The notes beneath the pieces were generated by a model that saw nothing but the letters and a program-made list of their open reading frames with translations, was not told where the DNA came from and searched no databases. 64,000 bases of DNA from Phenylobacterium sp. (GTDB lineage Bacteria > Pseudomonadota > Alphaproteobacteria > Caulobacterales > Caulobacteraceae). Both the position numbers and the translations under genes were made by a program. The stretch lies in contig NZ_WGNY01000008.1 of NCBI RefSeq assembly GCF_016124325.1, forward strand, positions 62,001 to 126,000. Reading direction: 5' to 3'. Positions 15,999-23,562 of the stretch are shown here, piece by piece; within the stretch, counting starts at the first letter, position 1; every line of letters begins with the position of its first letter.

Positions 15999-17611
15999 GC
16001 CGCCTCCAGGTGCTGGAATTCCGGCTGGACGGGACCTCCGGCCGACGCGAAGTCGAGAAGCGTCTCGGCGGTGGCCTCGCCACGGCTGAACCGGGCGGTC
16101 GGCCGGCCGTCCCGCAGCACCAGGATGCGATCCGAGAGCGCCAGCAGTTCCGGCCAGTCGGAACTGGCGAGCACCGTCGCCACCCCGGCCTCGGACAGCT
16201 CGCCGATCAGGCCGTAGATGGCGGCCTTCGCCCCGACATCCACGCCCCTTGTGGGCTCGTCCAGCAGCAGCACCCGCGGCCGCCGCGCCAGCCACTTGGC
16301 CATCACCACCTTCTGCTGGTTTCCGCCCGACAGTTCGCCGACGGCCTGGTCGGGCCCGGAGGCGCGCACGGACAGCCGGCGCATCATCTCGTCCGCCAGT
16401 TCGGCCGCGCGCCGCGCCGAGACCCAGCCCAGGGCGCTGAGGCGGTCCAGCGAAGCCAGGCAGATGTTCGAGCCGATGGACTGGCCCAGGACCAGCCCCG
16501 ACGCCTTGCGATCCTCGGTCACATAGGCGACGCCCTCGGAGATGGCCTCCCGTGGCGCGCGCGGGTCGAACGCGGCGCCGTTCAGCATCATCCGGCCGGT
16601 CCAGGGAGCGGGCGAGGCCCCCGCGATGACCTCCAGGAGTTCGGTACGCCCGGAGCCCATCAGCCCGGCCAGGCCGAGCACCTCGCCCTCGGCCACGCGG
16701 AAGCTGACTCGATCGAGGCCGCGCCGCGCGCCACGGTCCCGCCGGACCAGATCGGCGACCTCGAGCACGGTCCGCCGCGGCGTATCGGAGGTCGACGGCG
16801 ACGGGGTGGCGATCGCTTCGCTGACGTCCCGGCCGAGCATGTGCCGGATCAGGTCGGGCCGCGACACCGCCGCGGCCGGCGCGTCGCAGACGACACGGCC
16901 GTCCCGCAGGATAAGCATGTCGGTGGCGACGGCGAACACCTCGTCCAGCCGGTGCGAGGTGAGGATGATGGCCACGCCCTCCTCCCGCAGCGCGCCGACC
17001 AGGGCCAGGAGCCGGTCGGCCTCGGCGGCCGAAAGCGCGGCGGTGGGTTCGTCGAGGATGAGTATCCGCGCGCGGGTCGCCAGCGCCTTGGCGATCTCGA
17101 CCACCTGGCGTTCGGCCACGGAAAGGGCGCCGACGCGCTCCGACGGAAGCCGCGCCAAGCCCAGGCGGGCCAGGATTTCGGCCGCCGCCGCGTTCATCGC
17201 CCGCACGTCGACCAGCCCGGGCCCGCGCGTCGGCTCGCGGCCCAGGAAGATGTTCTCCGCCAGGGTCAGTTCCGGGACGAGCTGCAGCTCCTGATGCACC
17301 ATCGCGATTCCGGCGCGATGGGCGTCGGCCGGTCTCCGGAACGTCAGCGGCTCGCCGCCGACCGCCAGCCCGCCGCTATCCGCTTCGAGCGCGCCGCACA
17401 GGATGTTCATCAGGGTGCTCTTGCCCGCGCCGTTCAGCCCCATGAGCGCGAGCACCTGGTGGGGCCGCACCGTCAGCGAAACCCCCTGGAGCACCGGGTT
17501 CGCGCCGAACCGCTTCCAGAGCTCGCGGGCTTCCAGGAGGGGCGGCGGCAGGCCGTCGTCGCCTCTCCCCGCTCCCTCCTGCGCCGCAGCCGCCGACATC
17601 GTCATCCCCAT
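15995..17611 (-). CDS. Sugar ABC transporter ATP-binding protein (RbsA-like, two ABC domains)
   Basis: This protein of about 538 residues has two ABC domains. The first has a full Walker A (GLNGAGKST), signature LSVAERQ and Walker B ILILDEPTAALS. The second has a degenerate Walker A (GLMGSGRTE), signature LSGGNQQKV and Walker B LLLDEPTRGVD, as in RbsA/XylG/AraG. An in-frame start exists at 17638, but it would place the GntR palindrome (17617-17628) inside the gene. I therefore use the ATG at 17611; ATGs at 17605 and 17599 are also possible. It is the first gene of the operon ATPase-permease-binding protein-dehydratase-aldehyde dehydrogenase. Confidence 0.87.
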   Translation of the reverse strand: MGMTMSAAAAQEGAGRGDDGLPPPLLEARELWKRFGANPVLQGVSLTVRPHQVLALMGLNGAGKSTLMNILCGALEADSGGLAVGGEPLTFRRPADAHRAGIAMVHQELQLVPELTLAENIFLGREPTRGPGLVDVRAMNAAAAEILARLGLARLPSERVGALSVAERQVVEIAKALATRARILILDEPTAALSAAEADRLLALVGALREEGVAIILTSHRLDEVFAVATDMLILRDGRVVCDAPAAAVSRPDLIRHMLGRDVSEAIATPSPSTSDTPRRTVLEVADLVRRDRGARRGLDRVSFRVAEGEVLGLAGLMGSGRTELLEVIAGASPAPWTGRMMLNGAAFDPRAPREAISEGVAYVTEDRKASGLVLGQSIGSNICLASLDRLSALGWVSARRAAELADEMMRRLSVRASGPDQAVGELSGGNQQKVVMAKWLARRPRVLLLDEPTRGVDVGAKAAIYGLIGELSEAGVATVLASSDWPELLALSDRILVLRDGRPTARFSRGEATAETLLDFASAGGPVQPEFQHLEAA

Positions 17612-17616
17612 CGCTT

Positions 17617-17628
17617 CTAACATGTTAG
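17617..17628. promoter_or_regulatory. GntR-type operator, perfect palindrome
   Basis: CTAACATGTTAG is a perfect 12-bp palindrome 5 nt upstream of the chosen ATPase start. It is the best copy of a motif also found at 9017, 9188, 17681 and 30142. Occupation here would block transcription or initiation of the importer operon. Confidence 0.6.
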
Positions 17629-17680
17629 TAACAAGCATGCGAAGACGCTTCCAGCCATTTTCCGTGGCGTCGTCAGATCA

Positions 17681-17692
17681 TAAACATGTCAG
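17681..17692. promoter_or_regulatory. GntR-type operator, second site of importer promoter
   Basis: The hexamer ACATGT at 17684-17689 with flanking TAA and CAG resembles CTAACATGTTAG. Its centre is 64 bp from the perfect site at 17617, about six helical turns, which would suit looping or cooperative binding. It overlaps the last codons of the PLP dehydratase gene, so it could be partly a coding coincidence. Confidence 0.35.
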
Positions 17693-18705
17693 ATGGCGGT
17701 GACCTGCGAGATAGCGCCCAGGAAGCGGTCGAGGGTGATGTTGCGACCGCAGACAACGACCGCCACGTTCCGCCCCTTGAGGCGCCCGGCGGAAGCCTCC
17801 AGCCCGGCCAGCGCCAGCCCCGCGGCGCCTTCGACGATCCAGTGCTCGTGCTCGGCGAGACGGCGCATGCCCGAGACGATCCGCGCCTCGTCGACCTCCA
17901 CGCAGGTCGGGGCGATCGCCGCGGCGATCCCTATGGTCACCGAGCCGGGCTCCACGCCGCCGGCGGTGGCGTCGGAGATGGTCGGCGTCTCGTCCACCGG
18001 AACCGCCTTCCCCGCGCGCATGGAATGCAGCAGGCTGACCGCGTTCGCCGGCCAGGCCGCCACCACCTCGACGTTCCGGCCGCACGTGGCCATGACCGCG
18101 CCGACGCCAGAAAGCAGTCCGCCCCCGCCGACGGCGACCACCACTGCGTCGAGCGTCGGGGCCTGGTCCAGCAGTTCGACGGCCAGCGAGCCCTGGCCCG
18201 CCACCACGTCGGGGTCATTGTACGGCGAGACGTAGGTGAGATTGTCGGCGTCCGCCGCCGCGCGACCCGCGATCTCGGCGGCCAGAGGATCGCCCTCATG
18301 CAGGACGAGCTTCGCGCCCTGGTCCGCAATGGCCTGCAGCTTGGCCGCCGAGGCCGAGGCCGGCGCATGCACGGTCACGGGAACGCCGAGCTCCCGGCCC
18401 GCGATGGCCAGGGCCAGGCCATGGTTCCCCGTGGATGCGGCGACGACGCCCCGTCGCCGTTCGACCTCCGAGAGCCGCGACAGCTTCGTATAGCCGCCCC
18501 GGAACTTGAAGGAGCCGCCGGGGAGCAGATGTTCGCACTTCAGCAGGACCTCGCAGCCGCAAAGGCGCGAGAGGGCCGGGCTGTGCGTGAGAGGGCTGGC
18601 CGGCGTGCGCCGCCGCAGGCGCCTTTCGGCGTCGCGCGAGCTGGCGGCGATGTCAGCGAGCGTTTGACGCGAAGCGTCGATCCGCGCCAAATCCGACGCA
18701 CTCAT
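17689..18705 (-). CDS. PLP-dependent threonine/hydroxyaspartate dehydratase family enzyme
   Basis: This 338-residue fold-type II PLP enzyme has the Schiff-base lysine in GGSFKFRGGY, the substrate loop ASTGNHGLALA and the phosphate-binding GGGGLLSG. The C-terminal VCGRNI takes the place of the usual SGGN or CGGN motif. It lacks the regulatory ACT domain of biosynthetic threonine deaminase, so it is a catabolic type (threonine/serine dehydratase or beta-hydroxyaspartate ammonia-lyase). I use the ATG at 18705, with a GAGG ribosome site. It is divergent from a YheO-type regulator and an ornithine-cyclodeaminase-family gene, and has the shared promoter element. Confidence 0.83.
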   Translation of the reverse strand: MSASDLARIDASRQTLADIAASSRDAERRLRRRTPASPLTHSPALSRLCGCEVLLKCEHLLPGGSFKFRGGYTKLSRLSEVERRRGVVAASTGNHGLALAIAGRELGVPVTVHAPASASAAKLQAIADQGAKLVLHEGDPLAAEIAGRAAADADNLTYVSPYNDPDVVAGQGSLAVELLDQAPTLDAVVVAVGGGGLLSGVGAVMATCGRNVEVVAAWPANAVSLLHSMRAGKAVPVDETPTISDATAGGVEPGSVTIGIAAAIAPTCVEVDEARIVSGMRRLAEHEHWIVEGAAGLALAGLEASAGRLKGRNVAVVVCGRNITLDRFLGAISQVTAI

Positions 18706-18763
18706 CGTCACCTCGGCAAAGTTGCGGAACGCACCATTTGCCCCCCAGCCAGACGCATGCTAT

Positions 18764-18786
18764 TTCCAGAATAGACTGTTTGTCAA
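18764..18786 (-). promoter_or_regulatory. Shared promoter/operator element, copy 2 (PLP dehydratase)
   Basis: Reading leftward, TTGACA (18786-18781) is followed by a 17-nt spacer containing GTCTATTCTGGAA, then ATAGCA as a weak -10. On the plus strand the same segment overlaps an inverted repeat, CTATT-N5-AATAG (18760-18774). The core is nearly identical to the one before the M20 amidohydrolase (31611). It also lies just upstream of the divergent regulator gene at 18803. Confidence 0.5.
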
Positions 18787-18802
18787 ATTCGATGGGGATG
18801 CG

Positions 18803-19450
18803 ATGCGCGAGCTTTCGGACGGCCAGGCCTATACGCCAGGCCTGGAACCCAGTTTCGCCGTCGCCGAAGGCATCGCGATGCTGTTCTCGCCCTTCGTGGA
18901 GGTGGTGATCCACGACCTCGCCAGCGAGGCCATCGCCCACATCGCGAACCCCCAGTCCCGCCGCACGCCGGGGGACCCGTCGCAGCTCGAGGAACTGGAC
19001 TTCAATCCGTCTCAGCGGGTCATCGGGCCGTATGAGAAGACCAACTGGGACGGGCGGCGGATGAAGTGCGTCTCGATCGTGCTGCGCGAAGCCGACCGGC
19101 CGATCGGCATGATGTGCATCAACGTCGACGTTTCCGCCTTCGACCAGGTCCGCCGCGCGCTGGACGGCTTTCTGGGCGCCCCGCCCCAGGACGACAACGT
19201 CAAGGCGCTGTTCGTCCACGACTGGCACGAACGCATCAACCGCTTCGTCACCGACTGGTGCGCCGAGCGGAATATCCAGCTGTCGAACATCGACCGCGCG
19301 TCGCGGCGCGAACTGATCGACGGCCTGAACGGCATCGGCGCGTTCCAGGCGCGACGCGCCCCGGCCTATGTGGCGCGCATCCTCGGGGTCAGCCGGGCGA
19401 CGGTCTACAACGAGCTGAGCGCCCTCCGCCAGGACTCCAACCCGGCGTGA
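18803..19450 (+). CDS. YheO/DauR-type transcriptional regulator (PAS-like + HTH)
   Basis: This 215-residue protein has the YheO-like PAS domain at its N-terminus (FVEVVIHDLASEAIAHIANP through GMMCINVDVS). A C-terminal helix-turn-helix reads APAYVARILGVSRATVYNEL. In Pseudomonas, DauR of this family controls D-arginine catabolism next to an ornithine-cyclodeaminase-family enzyme, the same pairing seen here. I chose the ATG at 18803 with a GGGGA ribosome site; an upstream in-frame ATG at 18722 would run through the promoter element. It overlaps the next gene by 4 nt. It is a candidate regulator for the shared element. Confidence 0.82.
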   Translation: MRELSDGQAYTPGLEPSFAVAEGIAMLFSPFVEVVIHDLASEAIAHIANPQSRRTPGDPSQLEELDFNPSQRVIGPYEKTNWDGRRMKCVSIVLREADRPIGMMCINVDVSAFDQVRRALDGFLGAPPQDDNVKALFVHDWHERINRFVTDWCAERNIQLSNIDRASRRELIDGLNGIGAFQARRAPAYVARILGVSRATVYNELSALRQDSNPA

Positions 19451-20382
19451 AATGGTTCGACAAGGAAGCCATCCTGGCGGCCATCGACGCGGATCAGGTG
19501 ATCGAGACGATCACCCGGGCGTTCGTCGACCATTCCGCCGGGAAGGTGCAGTCCCTCGCCGTCGGCCACCTCAGGTTCGACCGTCCGCCCGGCGACGTCC
19601 ACGTCAAGGGAGCCCACATCGGCGGGCGCGACCTCTTCGCGATCAAGATCGCCGGCAGCTTCTACGAGAACCCCACGCGCGGCCTGCCGTCCAGCAACGG
19701 CATGATGCTGGTCTTCGACGCCCTGACTGGCGCGCCCCTCGGGGTGCTCTCGGACGAGGGCGCCCTGACGGACCTGCGCACCGCGGTCGCCGGCGCCATC
19801 GCCGCGCGGCTGATCGCCCCGACGAACCCGCGCATCCTGGGCGTGGTGGGAGCGGGCACGCAGGCCGCGCTCCAGGCCCACTGGATCGCCCGCACGACCT
19901 CGGTTGAGAAGGTCAGGGTCTGGGCCCGCTCGCCCGAGCGCGCCGACCGGCTTGCGGGCCTGCTGCGCGCCGAGGGTCGCGACGCCGAGACCGCAGTCAG
20001 CCTGGGCGACCTCTGCCGCGAAGCCGACATCATCGTGACGACGACGCCCGCGCGCGACCCGCTGATCCGCGCCGACGCCGCCCGCCCGGGGCTGCGGGTG
20101 GTGGCGGTCGGCGCGGACGCCCCGGGCAAGCGCGAGCTGGCGCCGGAGTTGGTCGCGGCCGCCCAGCTCATACTCGTGGACTCGCGCAGCCAGTGCGCGG
20201 CCTACGGAGACAGCGCCGGCGTCGTGGAACCGGCGCGGATGGTCGAGATCGGCGAGGCCCTGGCCGCGCCGACGGCCCTGCGCCTGCCCGACGGGGCCAT
20301 CGCCATCGCCGATCTGACGGGCATCGGCGCGCAGGACGCGGCCATCGCCGAACTGGCCTGGCGCAGTCTCAATCCATCCTAG
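19447..20382 (+). CDS. Ornithine cyclodeaminase/mu-crystallin family enzyme
   Basis: This 311-residue NAD(P)-dependent enzyme has the Rossmann motif VVGAGTQAALQAHW (around residue 135), the substrate-side GALTDLRTA and the C-terminal IADLTGIGAQDAAIA typical of the family. The family includes ornithine cyclodeaminase, alanine dehydrogenase, L-arginine dehydrogenase (DauB), imine reductases and iminosuccinate reductase (BhcD). The GTG at 19447 overlaps the regulator stop (GTGA). With the PLP dehydratase across the promoter, a role in handling an imino acid released by dehydration is attractive. The exact substrate cannot be told from sequence. Confidence 0.83.
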   Translation: MKWFDKEAILAAIDADQVIETITRAFVDHSAGKVQSLAVGHLRFDRPPGDVHVKGAHIGGRDLFAIKIAGSFYENPTRGLPSSNGMMLVFDALTGAPLGVLSDEGALTDLRTAVAGAIAARLIAPTNPRILGVVGAGTQAALQAHWIARTTSVEKVRVWARSPERADRLAGLLRAEGRDAETAVSLGDLCREADIIVTTTPARDPLIRADAARPGLRVVAVGADAPGKRELAPELVAAAQLILVDSRSQCAAYGDSAGVVEPARMVEIGEALAAPTALRLPDGAIAIADLTGIGAQDAAIAELAWRSLNPS

Positions 20383-20393
20383 GGGGACATCGT

Positions 20394-21761
20394 TTGAGTT
20401 CGATCCAGAAGCGCGCCATCCGGCTCGCCCAGGCCTTCGCCGCCGCCGGCGCGATCGCGATCGCCACGCCGTCGTTCGCCGCCGCCCAGGCCGTCGCGAC
20501 CGCGTTCACCCCCACGGCCTCGCAGGCGGCGCTGATCGAACGCGCGCGCGCCGCCGGCGCGAGCGATCTGACCACGCGCAGCGCGGCCGACGGCGGGATG
20601 ATCCTCAACGGAAAACTCGACGGCCGGCAGTTCGCCCTGGCGATCCCGCCGGGCTGGACGGGCGACGCCCTGCTCCACGCCCACGGCTACACCCTGCCCG
20701 GCTCGCCCCTGGAGGTCTCAACCGACCCGACCTCGCCCCTCTCCGGCGGCGCCGGGATCATGGCCATCGCCTATCGGGACGGTCTCGCCGCCGGGCACAG
20801 CGCCTATGGCAAGTCGGGCATGGCCGTGGAGGCCGGCGTCGTCGCGACCCTGCGGCTGCAAGCGTTCGTGAAGGCGCTCGGCGCGCGGCGGGTCTACGTG
20901 AACGGCGCGTCCATGGGCGGCAACATCGTCATGGCGCTCATCGAGACCCGGCCCGACGCGTTCGCCGGGGCGATCGCCCAGTGCGGGGTGACCGACGGCT
21001 GGGAGAGGGAGCTCGGCCAGCTGAGCGACCTGAGGGCCGCCTACAACTTCCTCACCGCCGGCACGCCGTACGCCCTGCCGGGCGTCCAGGACGTCACCCG
21101 GTCGGCCCTGCCGATCGCGCCGCCGCCTGGCGAGAACGGCGACCTGTTCCGGCTCAAGCAGGCGCAGCAGTTCACCGCGCCCATCGTGGCGCTGTTCAAG
21201 GCCGCCAAGGCGGCGCCGGAGGGGCGCGAGGCCCGGATCGTCCGCCAGATCGCCTCCATCGGCGGCTTCGAGCCCGAACTGGCCTCGTTCGCCCTGCCCC
21301 TGACCACGCTGGGGTTCGGCGCGGACGACATGCGCGAGACGTTCGGCGGACAGGTCTACGGCAATGTCGGAAAGGTCTATCGCAGCCTGGAGATGACGCC
21401 GGCCGAAGCCGAGGCCTTCAACCGCGGCGTCCAGCGGTTCGCCGCCGATCCGGCCGCCGTGGCCAAGGCGCGCCAGTGGCGACAGGTTACGGGCCGGTAC
21501 CGCACGCCGCTGGTGACGATCCACAACCGCATCGATTCCCTGGCGCCCTACGCGCACGCCGAGAGCCTGACCCGCATCGTGGCCAAGGCGGGCAACGGCG
21601 CCCGGCTGATCCAGTTCACCGCCCCGGCGGTCGAGGGCCCGCTGCCCATTGGCGGCAAGGGCTACGAGCACTGCGGCTTCAACCAGGACGAAATCCAGAA
21701 CACCTGGCGCACGCTGCGCACCTGGGTGGAGACCGGCCGACGGCCCGCCGTCCCGGAATGA
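20394..21761 (+). CDS. Secreted alpha/beta hydrolase
   Basis: This 455-residue protein begins at a TTG (20394) with a strong GGGGG ribosome site 6 nt upstream. The signal peptide ends around ATPSFAAAQA. The nucleophile elbow NGASMGGNIV supplies the catalytic serine at about residue 184, in a GxSxG context. A late KGYEHCGFN segment probably carries the catalytic histidine. The family resemblance is to prolyl-oligopeptidase-like or esterase-type hydrolases of unknown substrate. It follows the ornithine-cyclodeaminase-family gene by 11 nt on the same strand and so may belong to that operon. It converges on the sulfotransferase with only 3 nt between them. Confidence 0.78.
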   Translation: MSSIQKRAIRLAQAFAAAGAIAIATPSFAAAQAVATAFTPTASQAALIERARAAGASDLTTRSAADGGMILNGKLDGRQFALAIPPGWTGDALLHAHGYTLPGSPLEVSTDPTSPLSGGAGIMAIAYRDGLAAGHSAYGKSGMAVEAGVVATLRLQAFVKALGARRVYVNGASMGGNIVMALIETRPDAFAGAIAQCGVTDGWERELGQLSDLRAAYNFLTAGTPYALPGVQDVTRSALPIAPPPGENGDLFRLKQAQQFTAPIVALFKAAKAAPEGREARIVRQIASIGGFEPELASFALPLTTLGFGADDMRETFGGQVYGNVGKVYRSLEMTPAEAEAFNRGVQRFAADPAAVAKARQWRQVTGRYRTPLVTIHNRIDSLAPYAHAESLTRIVAKAGNGARLIQFTAPAVEGPLPIGGKGYEHCGFNQDEIQNTWRTLRTWVETGRRPAVPE

Positions 21762-21764
21762 TGC

Positions 21765-23480
21765 TCAGGCCGGATAGTCGGTGAGCGCCTCGCCCAGGGA
21801 TTCGCGCAGCGGCTCCAGCCATGGCTCGAACATCCGCCACCGTCCGATCCCGTCGGACGAGATGGGCCGGCGCACCTGATCGGCGCTGGCCGTGCGCACG
21901 GGCCGCGGATTGCGGTGGAAGTCCAAGCATGCTGGATCGAACGGCAGGCCGCAGGCTTCGAGCAGGGCCCGGATCTCCCGCTCGGGATCGGCCACGAGCC
22001 GCTCGTGGAACACCCGCCAGACCCGGCCCGGCAGCACCTCGTCCACATGGGCCATCAGGCGCACGTAGTCGGCGTAGTAGCGGCCGATGTCGGTGAGCCC
22101 GTACGCGAAGGGCTGACCGCGCGCGAAATGCTGCACGAAGCACGAGACGCCGCAGTCCAGCGGATGGCGCCGCGCGTCCACGATCCGCGCATTGGGCAGG
22201 ATCAGGTGGATGAGCAGGACGTGCATCCAGTTGTTCGGCATCTTGTCGATGAACCGCGCCGCGCCGCGGCGCCGATGGATGCGCGTGCCGTCGAGGTACC
22301 GGCGGCCCAGCTCGGCCAGGGCGTCGGCGTCCAGCGCCAGGAGCGCGCGCACATAGGCCTCGCCGGAACCGTCCGTCCGCGCCTCGATCTCGGCGGCCAT
22401 GGTCGTGATGTCGGCCAGCTCCATCGTACCTTCCACGTCGGGATGGCTGGCGAGGATCTGCTCCAGCAGGGTCGAACCCGACCTCGGAAGGCCCACGATG
22501 AAGATGGGGTCGGGCGAAGGATCGCCGCCGCCCTGGCGATCCGCCAGGACCGATCGGTCGACGTGGCGGCGCAGGGCGTCCACATGCATGGTGGTCGCGT
22601 CCGCATCGTAAGGCAGGCTTTCGCGGCGCATTTCGTTGGCGCGGGCGTAGTGGGCGAAGGCGTCCTGTGCCCGCCCCTCGATCTCGCGCCCGCGGCCGAG
22701 GGCGAAATGCAGGTGCATGCGATCGTCCGCGCTCAGGCCGTCCTGCGCGAGCGCGGCCTCCATCCGCGACAGGTCTTCGGCGGCGAACCGGAAGGTCTTC
22801 AGGTTGGCCAGGCTCCACCAGGCTTCGCCCAGAGAGGGCGCCAGCGCCACGGCCTGACGGTAGGCGCCGACGCAGTCGTCGCGCCGGCCGACAGTCTTCA
22901 GCGCGTGGCCGCGGCTCATCCAGAGCCGGGCGTCCCTGTTCGGGCCGTCATGGGCCAGCACCGCGTCGTAGTCGGCGATCGCCGCCTCGTAGTCGCCGGC
23001 GCGGCTGAGGATCGCCGCGCGCGTCACCCTGTAGCCGAGGTCATCGGGCGTCGCGGCCAACAGCAGGTCGATGTCCTCCAGGGCCGGGGCCGCCCGTCCG
23101 CGCCGATGCCGCGCGACCGCCCGGTTGAAGCGCGCGGCCGCGAAGCCGGGCGCAAGCTCCAGGGCGCGGTCCAGCAGCGCCTCGGCGTCAGCGAGCCGTT
23201 CGATCCGGATCGCGAGCTCGGCCAGCATGCGGATCGCGGCGACTTCGGTCGGCCTCGCCCGCAGGATCGCGCGCAGCCTCGGCTCGGCGTCCTCCAGACG
23301 GTTGGAGGCGAGCGCCATCGCGGCCTCGCGCATTTCCGGATCGCGGGGCGCCGCCTCGACCTGGCGCAGATAGGCCTCGGCCGCGGCTTGCGGATCGCCG
23401 GCGACCAGCAGCGCGTCGCCCAGCATCCGCCAGGCATGGGGATGGTCGGGATCCTGCGCGAGCAGTTCGCGCAGACGCAA
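21765..23480 (-). CDS. TPR-repeat sulfotransferase
   Basis: The first ~300 residues are tetratricopeptide repeats (for example HAWRMLGDALLVAGDPQAAA and AAIADYDAVLAHDGPN). The C-terminal half is a PAPS-dependent sulfotransferase domain with the 5-prime phosphosulfate loop IFIVGLPRSGSTLLEQILAS. Such proteins often lie next to TonB-dependent receptors in related alphaproteobacteria (my recollection), and here one follows the receptor gene. The given start is a TTG. In-frame coding-like sequence (SPAAEQAAGAIL) continues upstream toward a GGAGG at about 23557, but no ATG, GTG or TTG lies close after it. The true start is therefore uncertain. Confidence 0.8.
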   Translation of the reverse strand: MRLRELLAQDPDHPHAWRMLGDALLVAGDPQAAAEAYLRQVEAAPRDPEMREAAMALASNRLEDAEPRLRAILRARPTEVAAIRMLAELAIRIERLADAEALLDRALELAPGFAAARFNRAVARHRRGRAAPALEDIDLLLAATPDDLGYRVTRAAILSRAGDYEAAIADYDAVLAHDGPNRDARLWMSRGHALKTVGRRDDCVGAYRQAVALAPSLGEAWWSLANLKTFRFAAEDLSRMEAALAQDGLSADDRMHLHFALGRGREIEGRAQDAFAHYARANEMRRESLPYDADATTMHVDALRRHVDRSVLADRQGGGDPSPDPIFIVGLPRSGSTLLEQILASHPDVEGTMELADITTMAAEIEARTDGSGEAYVRALLALDADALAELGRRYLDGTRIHRRRGAARFIDKMPNNWMHVLLIHLILPNARIVDARRHPLDCGVSCFVQHFARGQPFAYGLTDIGRYYADYVRLMAHVDEVLPGRVWRVFHERLVADPEREIRALLEACGLPFDPACLDFHRNPRPVRTASADQVRRPISSDGIGRWRMFEPWLEPLRESLGEALTDYPA

Positions 23481-23486
23481 AATGGC

Positions 23487-23511
23487 GCCCGCAGCCTGTT
23501 CGGCTGCGGGC
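23487..23511 (-). terminator. Perfect 10-bp GC hairpin between TonB receptor and sulfotransferase
   Basis: GCCCGCAGCC and GGCTGCGGGC form a perfect 10-bp stem with a 5-nt loop. On the minus strand it is followed by GCCATTTTG, a short T run. It could terminate or attenuate transcription leaving the TonB receptor gene, which ends 52 nt upstream. It also lies in frame with the sulfotransferase N-terminus, so it may simply be Ala-rich coding sequence. Confidence 0.4.
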
Positions 23512-23562
23512 GAGTCTGGCGTCGGACGGGTCGTGGGGAGGGAGTTGTCCGTCTGAGCCTCC

